Below, one piece after another: positions 31,584 to 42,410 of a stretch of DNA of 64,000 nt (within the stretch, counting starts at the first letter, position 1; each line of letters starts with the position of its first letter). Source of the DNA: Lactonifactor longoviformis DSM 17459 (GTDB lineage: Bacteria > Bacillota > Clostridia > Lachnospirales > Lachnospiraceae). Location of the stretch: contig NZ_FQVI01000024.1 of NCBI RefSeq assembly GCF_900129135.1, forward strand, positions 1 through 64,000. The letters are read 5' to 3'. The notes beneath the pieces are model-generated. The model saw only the letters and a list, made by a program, of their open reading frames with translations, was not told the origin of the DNA and did not search any database. The position numbers were made by a program, and so were the translations under genes.

Positions 31584-32597
31584 ATGGCAATATTAGTAAC
31601 CGGCGGTGCAGGCTATATCGGAAGTCATACTTGTGTAGAGCTGTTGAATCAGGGGTACGAAGTAGTTGTGTTGGATAATCTTTACAATTCCAGTGCAAAA
31701 GCTCTGGACAGAGTGGAGCAAATCACAGGAAAAAAAGTGAAATTTTATGAAGGCGATTTGCTGAACCGTCCGGATATTGAAGCAGTGTTTGACAGAGAAT
31801 CTATTGATTCTGTCATCCATTTTGCAGGGCTCAAAGCCGTGGGGGAATCCGTGTCCAAGCCTCTGGAGTATTATCACAATAATATTACAGGAACCCTGCT
31901 GCTGTGCGATGTAATGAGAAACCACGGCTGCAAGAATATTGTCTTCAGTTCCTCCGCTACTGTATACGGGGATCCTGCATTTGTTCCCATAACAGAAGAG
32001 TGCCCCAAGGGAAAGATTACCAATCCTTACGGACAGACCAAAGGAATGCTGGAACAGATCCTCACAGATCTGCATGTAGGCGATCCGGAATGGAATGTAA
32101 TTCTGCTCCGGTATTTTAATCCCATCGGTGCCCATGAAAGCGGTCTTATCGGTGAAGATCCCAAGGGGATTCCCAACAACCTGGTGCCTTACATTGCCCA
32201 GGTGGCTGTGGGCAAACTGGAATGTCTGGGCGTGTTCGGGGATGACTATCCCACACCGGACGGAACAGGCGTAAGAGATTATATTCATGTGGTTGATCTG
32301 GCAGCAGGCCATGTAAAGGCAATTCAGAAGCTGGAAACTGCTAAGGGTGTTATGATTTACAATCTGGGAACGGGAATCGGCTACAGTGTGCTGGATGTGG
32401 TGAAAGCTTATGAAAAAGCCTGCGGTAAGAAAATACCGTACCAGATTAAGCCAAGGCGGGCCGGTGATATTCCTACCTGCTATGCAGATGCGGCAAAAGC
32501 CAAAGAAGAACTGGGCTGGGAGGCCAAAAGAGGAATCGAAGAAATGTGCCGGGATTCCTGGAAATGGCAGTCTATGAATCCTGATGGATACAGATAA
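31584..32597 (+). CDS. galE: UDP-glucose 4-epimerase
   Basis: 337-residue extended short-chain dehydrogenase that interconverts UDP-glucose and UDP-galactose, possibly also the N-acetyl forms. The NAD-binding loop is [11 protein letters not shown] (about 5-15), with VLDNLYNSS near 30. The catalytic residues are in [11 protein letters not shown] (Ser/Thr) and [11 protein letters not shown] (Tyr and Lys, about 150-153). ARRAGD-type sugar-binding elements are seen in [15 protein letters not shown]. Length is typical. The start at 31584 is fixed by GGAGGAG; an ATG 18 bases upstream overlaps that site. It ends the sugar-activation group and is followed by a strong terminator. Confidence 0.96.
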   Translation: MAILVTGGAGYIGSHTCVELLNQGYEVVVLDNLYNSSAKALDRVEQITGKKVKFYEGDLLNRPDIEAVFDRESIDSVIHFAGLKAVGESVSKPLEYYHNNITGTLLLCDVMRNHGCKNIVFSSSATVYGDPAFVPITEECPKGKITNPYGQTKGMLEQILTDLHVGDPEWNVILLRYFNPIGAHESGLIGEDPKGIPNNLVPYIAQVAVGKLECLGVFGDDYPTPDGTGVRDYIHVVDLAAGHVKAIQKLETAKGVMIYNLGTGIGYSVLDVVKAYEKACGKKIPYQIKPRRAGDIPTCYADAAKAKEELGWEAKRGIEEMCRDSWKWQSMNPDGYR

Positions 32598-32610
32598 AAA
32601 GAAACTAAAG

Positions 32611-32655
32611 GACGCCGGGAAACAGAAGGAGAACTTCTGCTTCCCGGCGTCTTTT
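32611..32655. terminator. Terminator between convergent galE and pyrG
   Basis: Near-perfect 18-bp hairpin (32611-32628 with 32634-32651, five-base loop) followed by TTTT. A-rich sequence on the left also suits the minus strand. Confidence 0.85.
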
Positions 32656-32672
32656 GCATATCCAGAAGAATA

Positions 32673-34286
32673 TTACGGCTGCTGTTCCTTTCTGTCTACA
32701 GATGCCTCAACAAACCCGCGAAACAGGGGATGGGGCCTGTTGGGCCTGGATTTCAGTTCCGGATGAGCCTGGGTTCCGAGGAAGAAGGGGTGATTTTTCA
32801 GCTCTATCATCTCTACAATTCTGCCGTCGGGGGAGGTGCCGGAGAGGGTCATGCCGTATTTGGTCAGGTCGTTCCGGTAATCGTTATTCACCTCATAGCG
32901 GTGCCGGTGACGCTCATATATGATTTCTTCCCCATACAGCTCATAGGCCTTTGAGGATTTGTCCAGGACACAGGGATAAGCTCCCAGACGAAGTGTGCCG
33001 CCGATGTCCTCAATTCCATTCTGATCCGGCATGAGATCTATGACAGGGTGTATCGTATGGGGATCCAGTTCTATGCTGTGTGCATCCGAATATCCTACTA
33101 CATTGCGGGCATATTCCACGATGGACAGCTGCATGCCCAGGCAGAGGCCCAGAAACGGTACCTTGTGTTCTCTGGCATAGCGGATTGCCGTGATTTTGCC
33201 CTCAACACCCCGGTCTCCAAAGCCCCCGGGAACCAGGATTCCGTCCGCTTCGGATAGAAAGGCTTCTGCATTTTCGGGCGTAATTTCCTCGGAATCCACC
33301 CATTTCAGATTTATGGTGGCGTGACTGGCGATTCCTCCATGCTTGAGGGCTTCTACCACACTGAGGTAGGCATCGTGGAGCTGGATGTATTTTCCCACCA
33401 GGGCGATGGTGACTTCCTTGGTGGGATGGCGCAGAGCCTCAACCATTCCTTTCCAGTCAGCGAGATCCGGCTGGGGACACTCCAGATTGAGGCACTCGCA
33501 GGCCACCTGCGCCAGATTCTCTCTTTCCATGGCAAGGGGAGCTTCGTATAGGTATTCTACATCCAGATTTTGCAGGACATGACTGCTTGGAACGTTGCAG
33601 AACAGGGCAATTTTATCTTTAATTCCCTGGTCCAGCGGACGTTCGGAGCGGCAGACGATAATGTCAGGGCGGATTCCCATACCCTGAAGCTCTTTAACAC
33701 TGGCCTGCGTGGGTTTCGTTTTCATCTCGCCGGAAGCCTTCAGATACGGAATCAGAGTGACGTGGATTAGGATGGCATTCTCCCGCCCCACATCGTGCTG
33801 AAACTGCCGGATTGCCTCCAGAAAAGGCTGGCTTTCAATGTCTCCCACCGTGCCGCCCACTTCAATGATAGCAATTCTGGTCTCTTCAGAGGTATAATTG
33901 CGGTAAAACCTGCTTTTGATTTCATTGGTAATGTGGGGAATTACCTGGACCGTGCCGCCCCCGAAATCCCCCCGGCGTTCTTTCTGCAGGACGGACCAAT
34001 AGATCTTACCTGTTGTCACGTTGGAATTTTTATCCAGACTCTCGTCAATAAAACGTTCGTAGTGGCCCAGATCCAAATCAGTCTCCGCACCGTCATCGGT
34101 GACAAAAACCTCCCCGTGCTGCATGGGATTCATAGTTCCCGGATCCATATTAATGTAAGGATCAAATTTCTGCATGGTGACTTTGTAGCCCCGGGCTTTC
34201 AGCAGACGTCCCAGAGATGCTGCAGTGATTCCTTTTCCCAGACCGGATACTACCCCGCCGGTTACAAATACGTACTTTACTGGCAT
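32673..34286 (-). CDS. pyrG: CTP synthase
   Basis: 537-residue glutamine-dependent CTP synthase, which makes CTP from UTP. The N-terminal amidoligase domain begins [20 protein letters not shown] and carries [13 protein letters not shown] and the KTKPTQ loop. The C-terminal class I glutaminase domain has the nucleophile Cys in [10 protein letters not shown] and the His/Glu pair in AHPELKSRP. The start at 34286 is chosen because AAAGGAGG lies seven bases upstream; the open frame continues to 34394 through the leader, but without a site. The mRNA leader, about 150 bases, contains a large hairpin (34335-34406). Confidence 0.96.
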   Translation of the reverse strand: MPVKYVFVTGGVVSGLGKGITAASLGRLLKARGYKVTMQKFDPYINMDPGTMNPMQHGEVFVTDDGAETDLDLGHYERFIDESLDKNSNVTTGKIYWSVLQKERRGDFGGGTVQVIPHITNEIKSRFYRNYTSEETRIAIIEVGGTVGDIESQPFLEAIRQFQHDVGRENAILIHVTLIPYLKASGEMKTKPTQASVKELQGMGIRPDIIVCRSERPLDQGIKDKIALFCNVPSSHVLQNLDVEYLYEAPLAMERENLAQVACECLNLECPQPDLADWKGMVEALRHPTKEVTIALVGKYIQLHDAYLSVVEALKHGGIASHATINLKWVDSEEITPENAEAFLSEADGILVPGGFGDRGVEGKITAIRYAREHKVPFLGLCLGMQLSIVEYARNVVGYSDAHSIELDPHTIHPVIDLMPDQNGIEDIGGTLRLGAYPCVLDKSSKAYELYGEEIIYERHRHRYEVNNDYRNDLTKYGMTLSGTSPDGRIVEMIELKNHPFFLGTQAHPELKSRPNRPHPLFRGFVEASVDRKEQQP

Positions 34287-34308
34287 GATTTCCCTCCTTT
34301 GGAAGACG

Positions 34309-34406
34309 GCCCCTTTGGGGCTTTCAATCAGAGAAGTCCCGGCAGCTGAAAAGCCTGTCATGCTGCCCTCGCAGATGAACGGCTGTTTCAGCAAATTGCC
34401 GGGACT
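34309..34406 (-). promoter_or_regulatory. Structured leader of pyrG
   Basis: The minus-strand transcript has a long hairpin with arms 34397-34406/34335-34344 (10 bp perfect) and an inner pairing 34381-34392/34345-34355. A small GC hairpin GCCCC-aaa-GGGGC (34309-34321) follows. No U-tract follows either, so the Bacillus-type CTP attenuation by terminator is not evident. The function is unknown. Confidence 0.45.
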
Positions 34407-34451
34407 CCATTGTCCTAGTGAATGCTTTTAAATTTCAAAATAACGGAAAAA

Positions 34452-34481
34452 ATTATACAACACATGTGCAGGAAAAAACAA
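34452..34481 (-). promoter_or_regulatory. Sigma-A promoter of pyrG
   Basis: On the minus strand: TTGTTT (34476-34481), an 18-base spacer, TATAAT (34452-34457). Confidence 0.65.
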
Positions 34482-34543
34482 GTGCTTTTGGTAAAAAAAT
34501 TAAAGTCAGACAATTACCAAAACGCTGCTGCTTTCTGGTAGTT

Positions 34544-36022
34544 TTAGTGGTAGATCCGTTTGTTCTCGTATTTTGCCTCTGAAGTCAGCTGCACAGACAG
34601 CTTTTTAAATTCTTTTAAATCTACATCCGACAACATAACGGAAGTATGGGCCTGGCAGTCCTTTAACTTTGGAAGCTGCTCTAATGCCAGCTCTGCATTG
34701 GAATCAGTCGCCGCACTGATGGACAGGGCGATAAGGACTTCGTCGGTATGAAGGCGGGGGTTCCGGCTTCCCAGATATTTTGTCTTAAGCTTTTGAATGG
34801 GTTCTATGGCAGCAGGGGAAATCACGTGAACCTTATGATCAATGCCGGCCAGTTCTTTTAGCACATTCAGCAGCAGAGCAGCGGAAGCCCCCAGAAGATT
34901 AGAAGTCTTACCAGTGATGATGCGTCCGTCGGCCAGCTCCAGGGCGGCAGCAGGTGCACCAGTTTCCTTTGCGTGTTCCACGGCCACAGCCACCACTTTT
35001 CTGTCATCCGTGGTAATATGGGCCTGTTTCATAAGAAGCTCGATTTTAAAGGCTTCTTCTTCCAGACGGGTGCCGTCAGCCAGACCGTTCAAAGCCTGAT
35101 AATAGCGCCGGATAATTTCCTGGCAGGAGGCTTCCCTGCAGACCTCATCGTCGGAAATGCAGTTTCCGGCCATATTGACGCCCATGTCCGTGGGGGACTT
35201 GTAGGGACTGGAACCGTAAATTTTTTCAAATATGGCGTTGAGTACAGGAAAAATTTCTACATCCCTGTTATAATTAACGGCTGTTTTATTGTAAGCTTCC
35301 AGATGGAAGGGATCAATCATATTGACGTCATTGAGATCCGCAGTTGCAGCCTCATAGGCCATATTCACAGGATGCTTCAGAGGAATGTTCCAGATGGGAA
35401 AGGTCTCAAACTTGGCGTATCCTGCATGGATGCCCCGTTTGTGCTCGTGATAGAGCTGGGACAGGCAGGTCGCCATCTTACCGCTTCCCGGACCTGGGGC
35501 AGTGATGACTACCAGAGGACGGGTAGTCTCGATATATTCATTTTTGCCGTACCCGTCGTCACTTACGATTAACGGTATATTACTTGGATAGCCCTCAATA
35601 GAATAGTGGATATATACCCGAATACCCAGCTTCTCCAGACGCATCTTGAAGAGATTGGCGCTGTTCTGCCCCTGATACTGGGTGATTACAACGCTGCCCA
35701 CATACAGGCCTTTTTCTTTGAAGGCATCCATCAGGCGCAGCACATCGGAATCATAGGTAATTCCTAAATCCCCCCTGATTTTATTTTTCTCAATATCCCC
35801 GGCGCTTATCACAATCACCAGTTCCGCCTGGTCTGAGAGCTGCATCAGCAGGCGGAGCTTGCTGTCAGGTGCAAAACCGGGAAGGACTCTGGCGGCATGA
35901 TAGTCATCAAAAAGCTTTCCGCCGAATTCCAGATATAATTTGTTGTCAAACTGATTAATTCTTTCACGGATATGTGCAGACTGCATATCCAGGTATTTTT
36001 GGTTATCAAATCCAATTTTCAT
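34544..36022 (-). CDS. DUF1846 family protein
   Basis: 492-residue cytoplasmic protein of the conserved Firmicute/Actinobacterial family DUF1846. The N-terminal part has FDNQKYLDMQSAHIRERI and KLYLEFGGKLFDDYHAARVLPGF. A nucleotide-binding-like segment TAPGPGSGKMATCLSQLYHE (about residues 174-193) follows, then a mixed domain with SPTDMGVNMAGNCISDD and a C-terminal alpha/beta region with ADGRIITGKTSNLLGASAALLLN. The P-loop-like GPGSGK suggests NTP or phosphate binding. The family has a solved fold but no firmly established function. It lies upstream of pyrG in the same direction, 257 bases away, but pyrG has its own promoter. Confidence 0.93.
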   Translation of the reverse strand: MKIGFDNQKYLDMQSAHIRERINQFDNKLYLEFGGKLFDDYHAARVLPGFAPDSKLRLLMQLSDQAELVIVISAGDIEKNKIRGDLGITYDSDVLRLMDAFKEKGLYVGSVVITQYQGQNSANLFKMRLEKLGIRVYIHYSIEGYPSNIPLIVSDDGYGKNEYIETTRPLVVITAPGPGSGKMATCLSQLYHEHKRGIHAGYAKFETFPIWNIPLKHPVNMAYEAATADLNDVNMIDPFHLEAYNKTAVNYNRDVEIFPVLNAIFEKIYGSSPYKSPTDMGVNMAGNCISDDEVCREASCQEIIRRYYQALNGLADGTRLEEEAFKIELLMKQAHITTDDRKVVAVAVEHAKETGAPAAALELADGRIITGKTSNLLGASAALLLNVLKELAGIDHKVHVISPAAIEPIQKLKTKYLGSRNPRLHTDEVLIALSISAATDSNAELALEQLPKLKDCQAHTSVMLSDVDLKEFKKLSVQLTSEAKYENKRIYH

Positions 36023-36202
36023 TTGCTTTTTTAACCTCTGTCTCCCTAAGATATTATAAAAGTAGCAGGCATAAATGCCTCAGATTTTAGTATACTACAG
36101 GTTAGATTGTTTTTTCTACCCATTACGGAAAAAATAGATGTCGATTTTCATTGGATTTTAGAAAAGTTTAAGAAAAGTGTCTTCTTTTTCACAATCTGGT
36201 TA

Positions 36203-36231
36203 TTGATTTATAGCCGGTCTGTCCTTATAAT
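36203..36231 (+). promoter_or_regulatory. Sigma-A promoter of ftsH
   Basis: TTGATT at 36203-36208, a 17-base spacer and TATAAT at 36226-36231, with the start codon 29 bases further on. Confidence 0.8.
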
Positions 36232-36259
36232 AGAAGAGACAAGAATGAGGAGGAAGGAA

Positions 36260-38362
36260 ATGGACCAAAATAATAATCAGAATCCTAAAAATAACAGGAA
36301 TAACGGACCAGGCGGACCGAAGAATAGACAGACGTTGCTGATGCTCCTGATTTGTATTCTTATTAGTTTGGCATGTATGAGTTTCTTCGGCAGCATGCAG
36401 AAGGATCTCACCTCCAGAGAAATCTCATATAATGAGTTTATTTCTATGGTGGATAAAAACGAGATCAGCAAAGTACAATTGAAATCAGACACTCTGACCA
36501 TCATTCCCAAGAAGCAGTCGAATCCTAACCTTGAGGTTACCTACTACACGACTTTGATGGAAGATGAAACAGCTCTTACGGAACGTCTGGCAAAATGCGA
36601 TGCGGAGTTTTCCAAGAAGCCCCCGGATCCGGCATCTACCATACTGTACAGTATCCTGAGCTTTATCATTCCTTTTGTATTATTATTGCTCGTACTTAAC
36701 TTCTTCATGCGCCGGATGAACAAAGGCGGCGGCATGATGGGCGGCGTAGGAAAGAGTAAAGCAAAAGCATATGTGCAGAAGGAGACAGGCGTTACGTTCA
36801 AGGATGTGGCGGGGCAGGACGAGGCGAAAGAATCTCTCCAGGAAGTAGTAGATTTTCTCCATAATCCGGGAAAATATACGGCTATCGGGGCAAAGCTTCC
36901 CAAGGGCGCCCTTCTTGTGGGACCTCCGGGTACCGGTAAGACACTGCTGGCAAAGGCAGTAGCCGGGGAGGCACACGTTCCGTTTTTCTCACTGTCAGGT
37001 TCTGACTTTGTGGAAATGTTCGTGGGAGTGGGAGCTTCCCGTGTCCGTGACTTGTTTGAGGAGGCAAAGAAGAACGCTCCCTGCATCATTTTTATTGATG
37101 AGGTGGACGCCATCGGTAAAAGCCGTGACAGCCGTTACGGAGGCGGAAATGACGAGCGGGAGCAGACCCTGAACCAGCTTTTGGCTGAGATGGATGGTTT
37201 TGACACGTCCAAAGGGCTTTTGATACTGGCTGCAACCAATCGTCCGGAGGTACTTGATCCTGCGCTTCTGCGTCCGGGACGTTTTGACCGACGAGTAATT
37301 GTAGACCGTCCGGACTTGAAAGGACGGGTTGATATCCTGAAAGTACATGCAAAGAATGTGGCATTGGATGAAACCGTAGATTTGGATGCTATTGCTCTGG
37401 CTACCTCAGGGGCGGTTGGTTCCGACCTGGCGAATATGATTAATGAGGCGGCTATTCTGGCAGTTAAAAAGGGAAGGCGTGCGGTATCTCAGAAGGATTT
37501 ATTTGAAGCAGTGGAAGTGGTGCTTGTAGGAAAAGAGAAAAAGGACAGAATCCTCAGCAAGGAGGAACGAAAGATTGTCTCTTACCACGAAGTAGGTCAT
37601 GCGCTTGTAAGCGCTCTGCAAAAGCATTCAGAACCGGTGCAGAAGATTACCATTGTGCCTCGTACCATGGGGGCTCTAGGGTATGTTATGCATGTACCGG
37701 AGGAGGAAAAGTATCTGAACACCAAGAAAGAGCTGGAGGCTATGCTGGTCGGATATCTGGCAGGCCGTGCCGCGGAGGAACTGGTTTTTGATACTGTGAC
37801 TACCGGGGCGTCCAATGATATTGAGCAGGCCACAAAGGTGGCAAGGGCAATGATTACCCAATATGGAATGTCCGAGAGATTCGGACTTATGGGACTTGCA
37901 GACGTACAGAGCCAATATCTGGACGGAAGGGCGGTTCTGAACTGCGGAGATGCCACTGCCACGGAAATTGACCATGAGGTAATGGAGCTTCTTAAAAAGT
38001 CTTACGATGAGGCAAAAGGCCTGCTGGCGGAGAACCGGGAGGTAATGGATAAAATTGCGGAATTCCTGATTGAGAAAGAAACCATAACAGGGAAAGAGTT
38101 CATGAAGATTTTCCGGGAGGTCAAGGGTATTCCTGAACCTGAAGGGGAAGAGAATAAGGAGTACCGTATCCTCCAGAGAGAAAGTAAAGAGAACGTAGAA
38201 ACACCGGATTCGGAGATAACGACAAATAAGGAGCCTGTCTTGCCAGAGCTCTTGGAGCCTGCAGAAGAAGAACAGACAGAGGCTTCTCTGGACCAGGCGC
38301 AGGAGGTCAGACAGGAAGATATCCCGAACTCAGAGGAAAAAGAGACAATCACAGAAGACTAA
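36260..38362 (+). CDS. ftsH: ATP-dependent zinc metalloprotease FtsH
   Basis: 700-residue membrane-anchored AAA+ protease. A polar Asn-rich N-terminus (1-23) precedes the first membrane helix (24-42), a periplasmic-side domain and a second helix (about 130-150). The AAA domain has Walker A GPPGTGKT, Walker [12 protein letters not shown] and the second region of homology [21 protein letters not shown]. The protease site is HEVGH (usual form HEAGH) with the third ligand Asp in the C-terminal helix region. The last 60 residues form an acidic, Glu/Thr-rich tail. The start at 36260 follows AGGAGG by six bases; the open frame upstream reaches into the promoter. FtsH performs quality control of membrane proteins and is linked to sporulation in Firmicutes. 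Confidence 0.96.
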   Translation: MDQNNNQNPKNNRNNGPGGPKNRQTLLMLLICILISLACMSFFGSMQKDLTSREISYNEFISMVDKNEISKVQLKSDTLTIIPKKQSNPNLEVTYYTTLMEDETALTERLAKCDAEFSKKPPDPASTILYSILSFIIPFVLLLLVLNFFMRRMNKGGGMMGGVGKSKAKAYVQKETGVTFKDVAGQDEAKESLQEVVDFLHNPGKYTAIGAKLPKGALLVGPPGTGKTLLAKAVAGEAHVPFFSLSGSDFVEMFVGVGASRVRDLFEEAKKNAPCIIFIDEVDAIGKSRDSRYGGGNDEREQTLNQLLAEMDGFDTSKGLLILAATNRPEVLDPALLRPGRFDRRVIVDRPDLKGRVDILKVHAKNVALDETVDLDAIALATSGAVGSDLANMINEAAILAVKKGRRAVSQKDLFEAVEVVLVGKEKKDRILSKEERKIVSYHEVGHALVSALQKHSEPVQKITIVPRTMGALGYVMHVPEEEKYLNTKKELEAMLVGYLAGRAAEELVFDTVTTGASNDIEQATKVARAMITQYGMSERFGLMGLADVQSQYLDGRAVLNCGDATATEIDHEVMELLKKSYDEAKGLLAENREVMDKIAEFLIEKETITGKEFMKIFREVKGIPEPEGEENKEYRILQRESKENVETPDSEITTNKEPVLPELLEPAEEEQTEASLDQAQEVRQEDIPNSEEKETITED

Positions 38363-38371
38363 AATATCATA

Positions 38372-38399
38372 AGAGCCGGAGCATATATGTTCCGGCTCT
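38372..38399. terminator. Hairpin after ftsH
   Basis: AGAGCCGGA (38372-38380) and TCCGGCTCT (38391-38399) form a 9-bp stem without a following T-run. Probably a partial terminator or mRNA-end stabiliser, allowing read-through to the hydrolase gene. Confidence 0.45.
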
Positions 38400-38487
38400 A
38401 AATGTCGGTAGCAGTACCGCCCAGGCGTCAAGATGAGATAAAAGTAAGGCACCGGGCAGAGGAGAAAGGACTTAAGAGAGAGACAAA

Positions 38488-39474
38488 ATGAAGAAAAAGT
38501 GGATAAAGAGAATAGGAATAGTATTTGCGGTTCTCCTTGTATTACTTTTTGCGGCAGCATATATACTTGTGGATGTGGCTCTGGTGCCGGCTTCTATGGA
38601 AAAGACCCAGGCGTTTGAGGATATTACGGAAGAGAGTGTAGCGGCACTGGTGCACACAGATGATATACAGGAAAACCGCTCCAAAGCTTCCGGTAAAACG
38701 GAGGTGTGGCTGTCGGCTGCACCCCAGGCAGAGCTGGAGGCAGAGTCGGCGGACGGCTATAAACTGAAGGCCAGAGTATTTTATCAAAAGGAGAAGAGCC
38801 ATAAGTGGGTGCTCCTGCTTCATGGGTACACCGGCTGGAAAGAGGAGATGAATCCCATAGCCTGCGAATATGCCTTAAAAGGATATCAGGTACTTACGCC
38901 GGATATGCGATGCCATGGAGAGAGCGAAGGTGATTTTATCGGTATGGGATGGACGGACAGGGCGGATAATATGATATGGATCCGTTACATATTGAGTCAG
39001 GATCCTCAGGCAGAGATAGTGATTCACGGACAGTCTATGGGGGCCTCCTGTGCACTGATGATGGCGGGGGAGAAGATGCCCGACAATGTAAAGGCAGTGG
39101 TCTCTGACTGTGCATACACGGATGTGTACAGCATTTTTAAGAAACAGCTCAGGGAATGGTTTCACCTTCCGCCGTTTCCTCTTCTGGATGCAGCCAATGT
39201 GGTTCTGCAGATGCGGGGAGGCTACAACATAAAGGAAGCGTCTGCTCTGGAGCAGGTCAAAAAAACCAGCCTGCCGGTGTTGTTTATACACGGGAACGAA
39301 GATGCATTTATACCTGCAGAAATGGCGGAAGAGCTGTATCAGGCTGCTGGAGGGGAAAAAGAATTGTTAATCGTAGAGGGTGCAGGGCATGCCCAGTCTC
39401 AGGACAAGGATCCGGAGGCATATTACGGAACCGTATTTTCATTTACAGATAAATATATTTCGGCAGGAGAATAA
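38488..39474 (+). CDS. Membrane-anchored alpha/beta hydrolase
   Basis: 328-residue serine hydrolase. An N-terminal membrane anchor (residues 8-28) is followed by an alpha/beta-hydrolase domain. The oxyanion region is [12 protein letters not shown] (about 111-122), the nucleophile elbow [14 protein letters not shown] has Ser near residue 181, an acid lies after [12 protein letters not shown], and the catalytic His is in EGAGHAQS (about 303). It resembles the BAAT/YqkD-type family of secreted or membrane esterases; the substrate is unknown. It faces the outside if the N-terminal helix is an uncleaved signal anchor. AGAGAGA upstream is a modest ribosome site. It lies between ftsH and uvrC in the same direction. 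Confidence 0.85.
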   Translation: MKKKWIKRIGIVFAVLLVLLFAAAYILVDVALVPASMEKTQAFEDITEESVAALVHTDDIQENRSKASGKTEVWLSAAPQAELEAESADGYKLKARVFYQKEKSHKWVLLLHGYTGWKEEMNPIACEYALKGYQVLTPDMRCHGESEGDFIGMGWTDRADNMIWIRYILSQDPQAEIVIHGQSMGASCALMMAGEKMPDNVKAVVSDCAYTDVYSIFKKQLREWFHLPPFPLLDAANVVLQMRGGYNIKEASALEQVKKTSLPVLFIHGNEDAFIPAEMAEELYQAAGGEKELLIVEGAGHAQSQDKDPEAYYGTVFSFTDKYISAGE

Positions 39475-39536
39475 CCTGGTTCCCCGGGCAGTGTCCTCCG
39501 GGAAGCAGGCCTTTCAGGCAGATAGAGGAGAGCAGT

Positions 39537-41402
39537 ATGGATTTGGAAGAGGAATTAAAAAAACTGCCGGCAAAGCCCGGCGTCTATATCATGCATGATA
39601 AGAAAGATGCAATTATATATGTGGGAAAAGCCATCAGTCTGAAAAACCGGGTGCGGCAGTATTTTCAGTCAAGCAGGAACAAAGGCGCTAAAATTGAGCG
39701 TATGGTCACGCAGATTGAGCGTTTTGAGTATATTATTACAGATTCAGAGCTGGAGGCGCTGGTCCTGGAGTGTAATCTCATCAAAGAGCACCGGCCTAAA
39801 TATAACACTATGCTTAAGGATGATAAGGGATATCCCTTTATCAAGGTGACCGTGAACGAAGAGTTTCCCCGGGTACTTTTCTCTCACCAGATGAAAAAGG
39901 ATAAATGCCGGTATTATGGCCCCTATACCAGTGCAGGTGCGGTGAAGGATGCAGTGGAGCTTTCCAGAAAGCTTTATCATCTGAGGTCCTGCAACCGGAA
40001 TCTCCCCAAGGATATCGGAAAGGAACGTCCCTGCCTGTATTACCATATTAAACAGTGCAAAGCCCCCTGCCAGGGCTACATTTCTAAGGAGGAATATCAT
40101 AAACAGGTAGAGAAGCTTCTGGATTTTCTGGGAGGGAACAGTAAGCCGGTAATCCGGGAGTTGGAAGAAAAGATGAAGCAGGCGGCAGAAGAGATGAACT
40201 TTGAGGACGCTGCCCAGTACCGTGATCTGATCCAAAGCGTAGGAAGGATTCAGGAGCGTCAGAAGATTACGGATCAGCATGGAGACGACAAGGATGTAAT
40301 CGCTGTGGCTATGGACGGAGAGGACGCGGTGGCCCAGGTATTCTTTGTCAGGGACGGACGTCTAATCGGAAGAGATCACTTTTATATTAAAGTGGCAGAA
40401 GGTGACGGCAGAGCTTTGGTGGTCTCCAGCTTTCTGAAACAGTTTTATGCAGGTACGCCATATATTCCGAAGGAAATTATGCTTCAGGAAGAGATAGAGG
40501 ATCAGGAAATCATAGAAGAATGGCTCGGCAAACGGAGGGGCCAGAAGGTAAGACTGAAAGTGCCCAAAAAGGGGACAAAGGAAAAGTTGGTGGAGCTGGC
40601 GGCCCAGAATGCCCAGCTTGTTTTAAGCCAGGATCGGGAAAAGATAAAGCGGGAAGAGGGAAGAACCATAGGGGCAGTCAAAGAGATCTCCCAATGGCTG
40701 GGACTTCAGGATGTAAACCGGATAGAAGCTTTTGATATCTCTAACATCAGCGGATTTCAGTCTGTGGGCTCTATGATTGTCTATGAAAAAGGAAAACCAA
40801 AGCGCAGTGATTACAGGAAATTTAAAATCAAATGGGTGAAGGGCACCAACGATTATGCCAGTATGGAAGAGGTACTTACCCGCCGGTTTACCCATGGGAT
40901 GGATGAACAGGAAGAACAGAGGGAGAAAAATCTGGAACGGGAATACGGAAGCTTTACTAAATTTCCGGATTTGCTTATGATGGACGGGGGAAAAGGACAG
41001 GTAAATATTGCCCTGGATGTTCTGAACCGCCTGGGTCTGGAGATTCCAGTATGCGGAATGGTAAAAGATGACAAACACAGGACAAGGGGGCTGTATTTCA
41101 ATAATGCAGAGATTCCAATTGACCGGTCCAGCGAAGGGTTCAAACTGATTACCAGAATCCAGGATGAAGCCCATCGGTTCGCCATTGAATATCACCGGTC
41201 GCTGAGAAGCAAGGGGCAGGTTCACTCTGTCTTGGATGATATTGAGGGAGTAGGGCCTGCCCGCAGAAAGGCGCTGATGAAGTATTTCAAGGGGCTGGAA
41301 CCTATCAGGGAGGCATCCTTAGAGGAGCTGGAAAAGGTGCCGTCTATGAATGCAAGAAGTGCACGCCAGGTGTATGCATTTTTTCATGAAGGGGAAGATT
41401 AG
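39537..41402 (+). CDS. uvrC: Excinuclease ABC subunit C
   Basis: 621-residue nucleotide-excision repair nuclease. The N-terminal GIY-YIG domain has [20 protein letters not shown] (about 13-32) and the catalytic Glu in [17 protein letters not shown]. Four cysteines follow ([25 protein letters not shown]), possibly an iron-sulfur or zinc site as in other UvrC. The UVR motif is [20 protein letters not shown] (about 205-225). The RNase H-like nuclease has [10 protein letters not shown] and [12 protein letters not shown], and the helix-hairpin-helix pair is at the C-terminus. GAGGAG precedes the ATG. uvrC-hprK-glucokinase is a frequent order in Clostridia. Confidence 0.97.
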   Translation: MDLEEELKKLPAKPGVYIMHDKKDAIIYVGKAISLKNRVRQYFQSSRNKGAKIERMVTQIERFEYIITDSELEALVLECNLIKEHRPKYNTMLKDDKGYPFIKVTVNEEFPRVLFSHQMKKDKCRYYGPYTSAGAVKDAVELSRKLYHLRSCNRNLPKDIGKERPCLYYHIKQCKAPCQGYISKEEYHKQVEKLLDFLGGNSKPVIRELEEKMKQAAEEMNFEDAAQYRDLIQSVGRIQERQKITDQHGDDKDVIAVAMDGEDAVAQVFFVRDGRLIGRDHFYIKVAEGDGRALVVSSFLKQFYAGTPYIPKEIMLQEEIEDQEIIEEWLGKRRGQKVRLKVPKKGTKEKLVELAAQNAQLVLSQDREKIKREEGRTIGAVKEISQWLGLQDVNRIEAFDISNISGFQSVGSMIVYEKGKPKRSDYRKFKIKWVKGTNDYASMEEVLTRRFTHGMDEQEEQREKNLEREYGSFTKFPDLLMMDGGKGQVNIALDVLNRLGLEIPVCGMVKDDKHRTRGLYFNNAEIPIDRSSEGFKLITRIQDEAHRFAIEYHRSLRSKGQVHSVLDDIEGVGPARRKALMKYFKGLEPIREASLEELEKVPSMNARSARQVYAFFHEGED

Positions 41403-41474
41403 CAGATGGATTTGTTGAAGTGAAAGATCGTATGTGGTAGAATAAAATCTAAGAAATCGCAAAGGAGAGCACAT

Positions 41475-42407
41475 ATGAAAGGTGTAGAACTTAAGAAAAT
41501 GGTGCAGGAGCTGGGGCTTTATAATGCAACCCCTGATATTGATATGTCTGAGATAAGGATTACCCTTCCGGATATTAACCGGCCGGCACTTCAGCTGACA
41601 GGTTATCTGGAGCATTTTGAGAATGAAAGGGTACAGATTATCGGATACGTGGAATACACATATCTTCAGCATCTTACCCGGGAAGAAAAAGTCGCCGCCT
41701 ATGAAAGGTTTGTGTCCAGCAAAATTCCCTGTGTGGTTTTCAGCACGATGACACATCCGGATGAGGATATGCTCCGGCTGGCTGAAAAGTATCAGGTACC
41801 TACCTTAACGGTAGATAAGACAACCTCTAATTTTATGGCGGAGATTATCCGCTGGCTGAATGTTCAGCTTGCGCCTTGTATCTCTGTCCACGGTGTGCTT
41901 GTAGATGTGTACGGAGAGGGCGTTCTCATCATGGGTGAGAGCGGGATAGGTAAGAGCGAGGCTGCTCTGGAGCTGATTAAAAGAGGACACCGTCTGGTAA
42001 GTGACGATGTTGTGGAGATTCGGCGTGTCAGCGATGTGACACTGGTAGGTTCGGCTCCGGATATTACCAGGCATTTTATTGAGCTGAGGGGAATTGGAAT
42101 TATAGATGTAAAAACCCTGTTCGGCGTAGAGAGTGTAAAGGATACCCAGGCCATTGATCTGGTAATTAAGCTGGAGGAATGGAGTAAGGATAAAGAGTAT
42201 GACAGACTCGGGCTGGAGGAGGAATATACAGAATTCCTGGGCAATAAGGTAGTGTGCCATTCTCTTCCTATACGTCCGGGAAGAAATCTCGCTGTGATAG
42301 TTGAATCTGCTGCAGTAAACCACAGACAGAAAAAGATGGGATATAATGCGGCAAAGGAACTGTACAAGCGGGTACAGGAGAATATTGCGAAAAAGAGGGA
42401 GGATTAA
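41475..42407 (+). CDS. hprK: HPr kinase/phosphorylase
   Basis: 310-residue bifunctional enzyme that phosphorylates HPr on serine and reverses this, controlling carbon catabolite repression. The N-terminal domain covers about 1-130. The P-loop is GESGIGKSE (about 155-163), preceded by a conserved HGVLVDVYGEG. The HPrK family signature LRGIGIIDVKTLFG (about 203-216) follows, together with IRPGRNLAVIVESAA. Length is normal. AAGGAGAG precedes the ATG. The glucokinase gene starts three bases after the stop, so both genes for sugar control and entry are coupled. Confidence 0.96.
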   Translation: MKGVELKKMVQELGLYNATPDIDMSEIRITLPDINRPALQLTGYLEHFENERVQIIGYVEYTYLQHLTREEKVAAYERFVSSKIPCVVFSTMTHPDEDMLRLAEKYQVPTLTVDKTTSNFMAEIIRWLNVQLAPCISVHGVLVDVYGEGVLIMGESGIGKSEAALELIKRGHRLVSDDVVEIRRVSDVTLVGSAPDITRHFIELRGIGIIDVKTLFGVESVKDTQAIDLVIKLEEWSKDKEYDRLGLEEEYTEFLGNKVVCHSLPIRPGRNLAVIVESAAVNHRQKKMGYNAAKELYKRVQENIAKKRED

Positions 42408-42410
42408 TGT

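Noticed and set aside
36107-36259. Extended FtsH N-terminus
   Set aside because: The upstream part includes the promoter. AGGAGG precedes the ATG at 36260.
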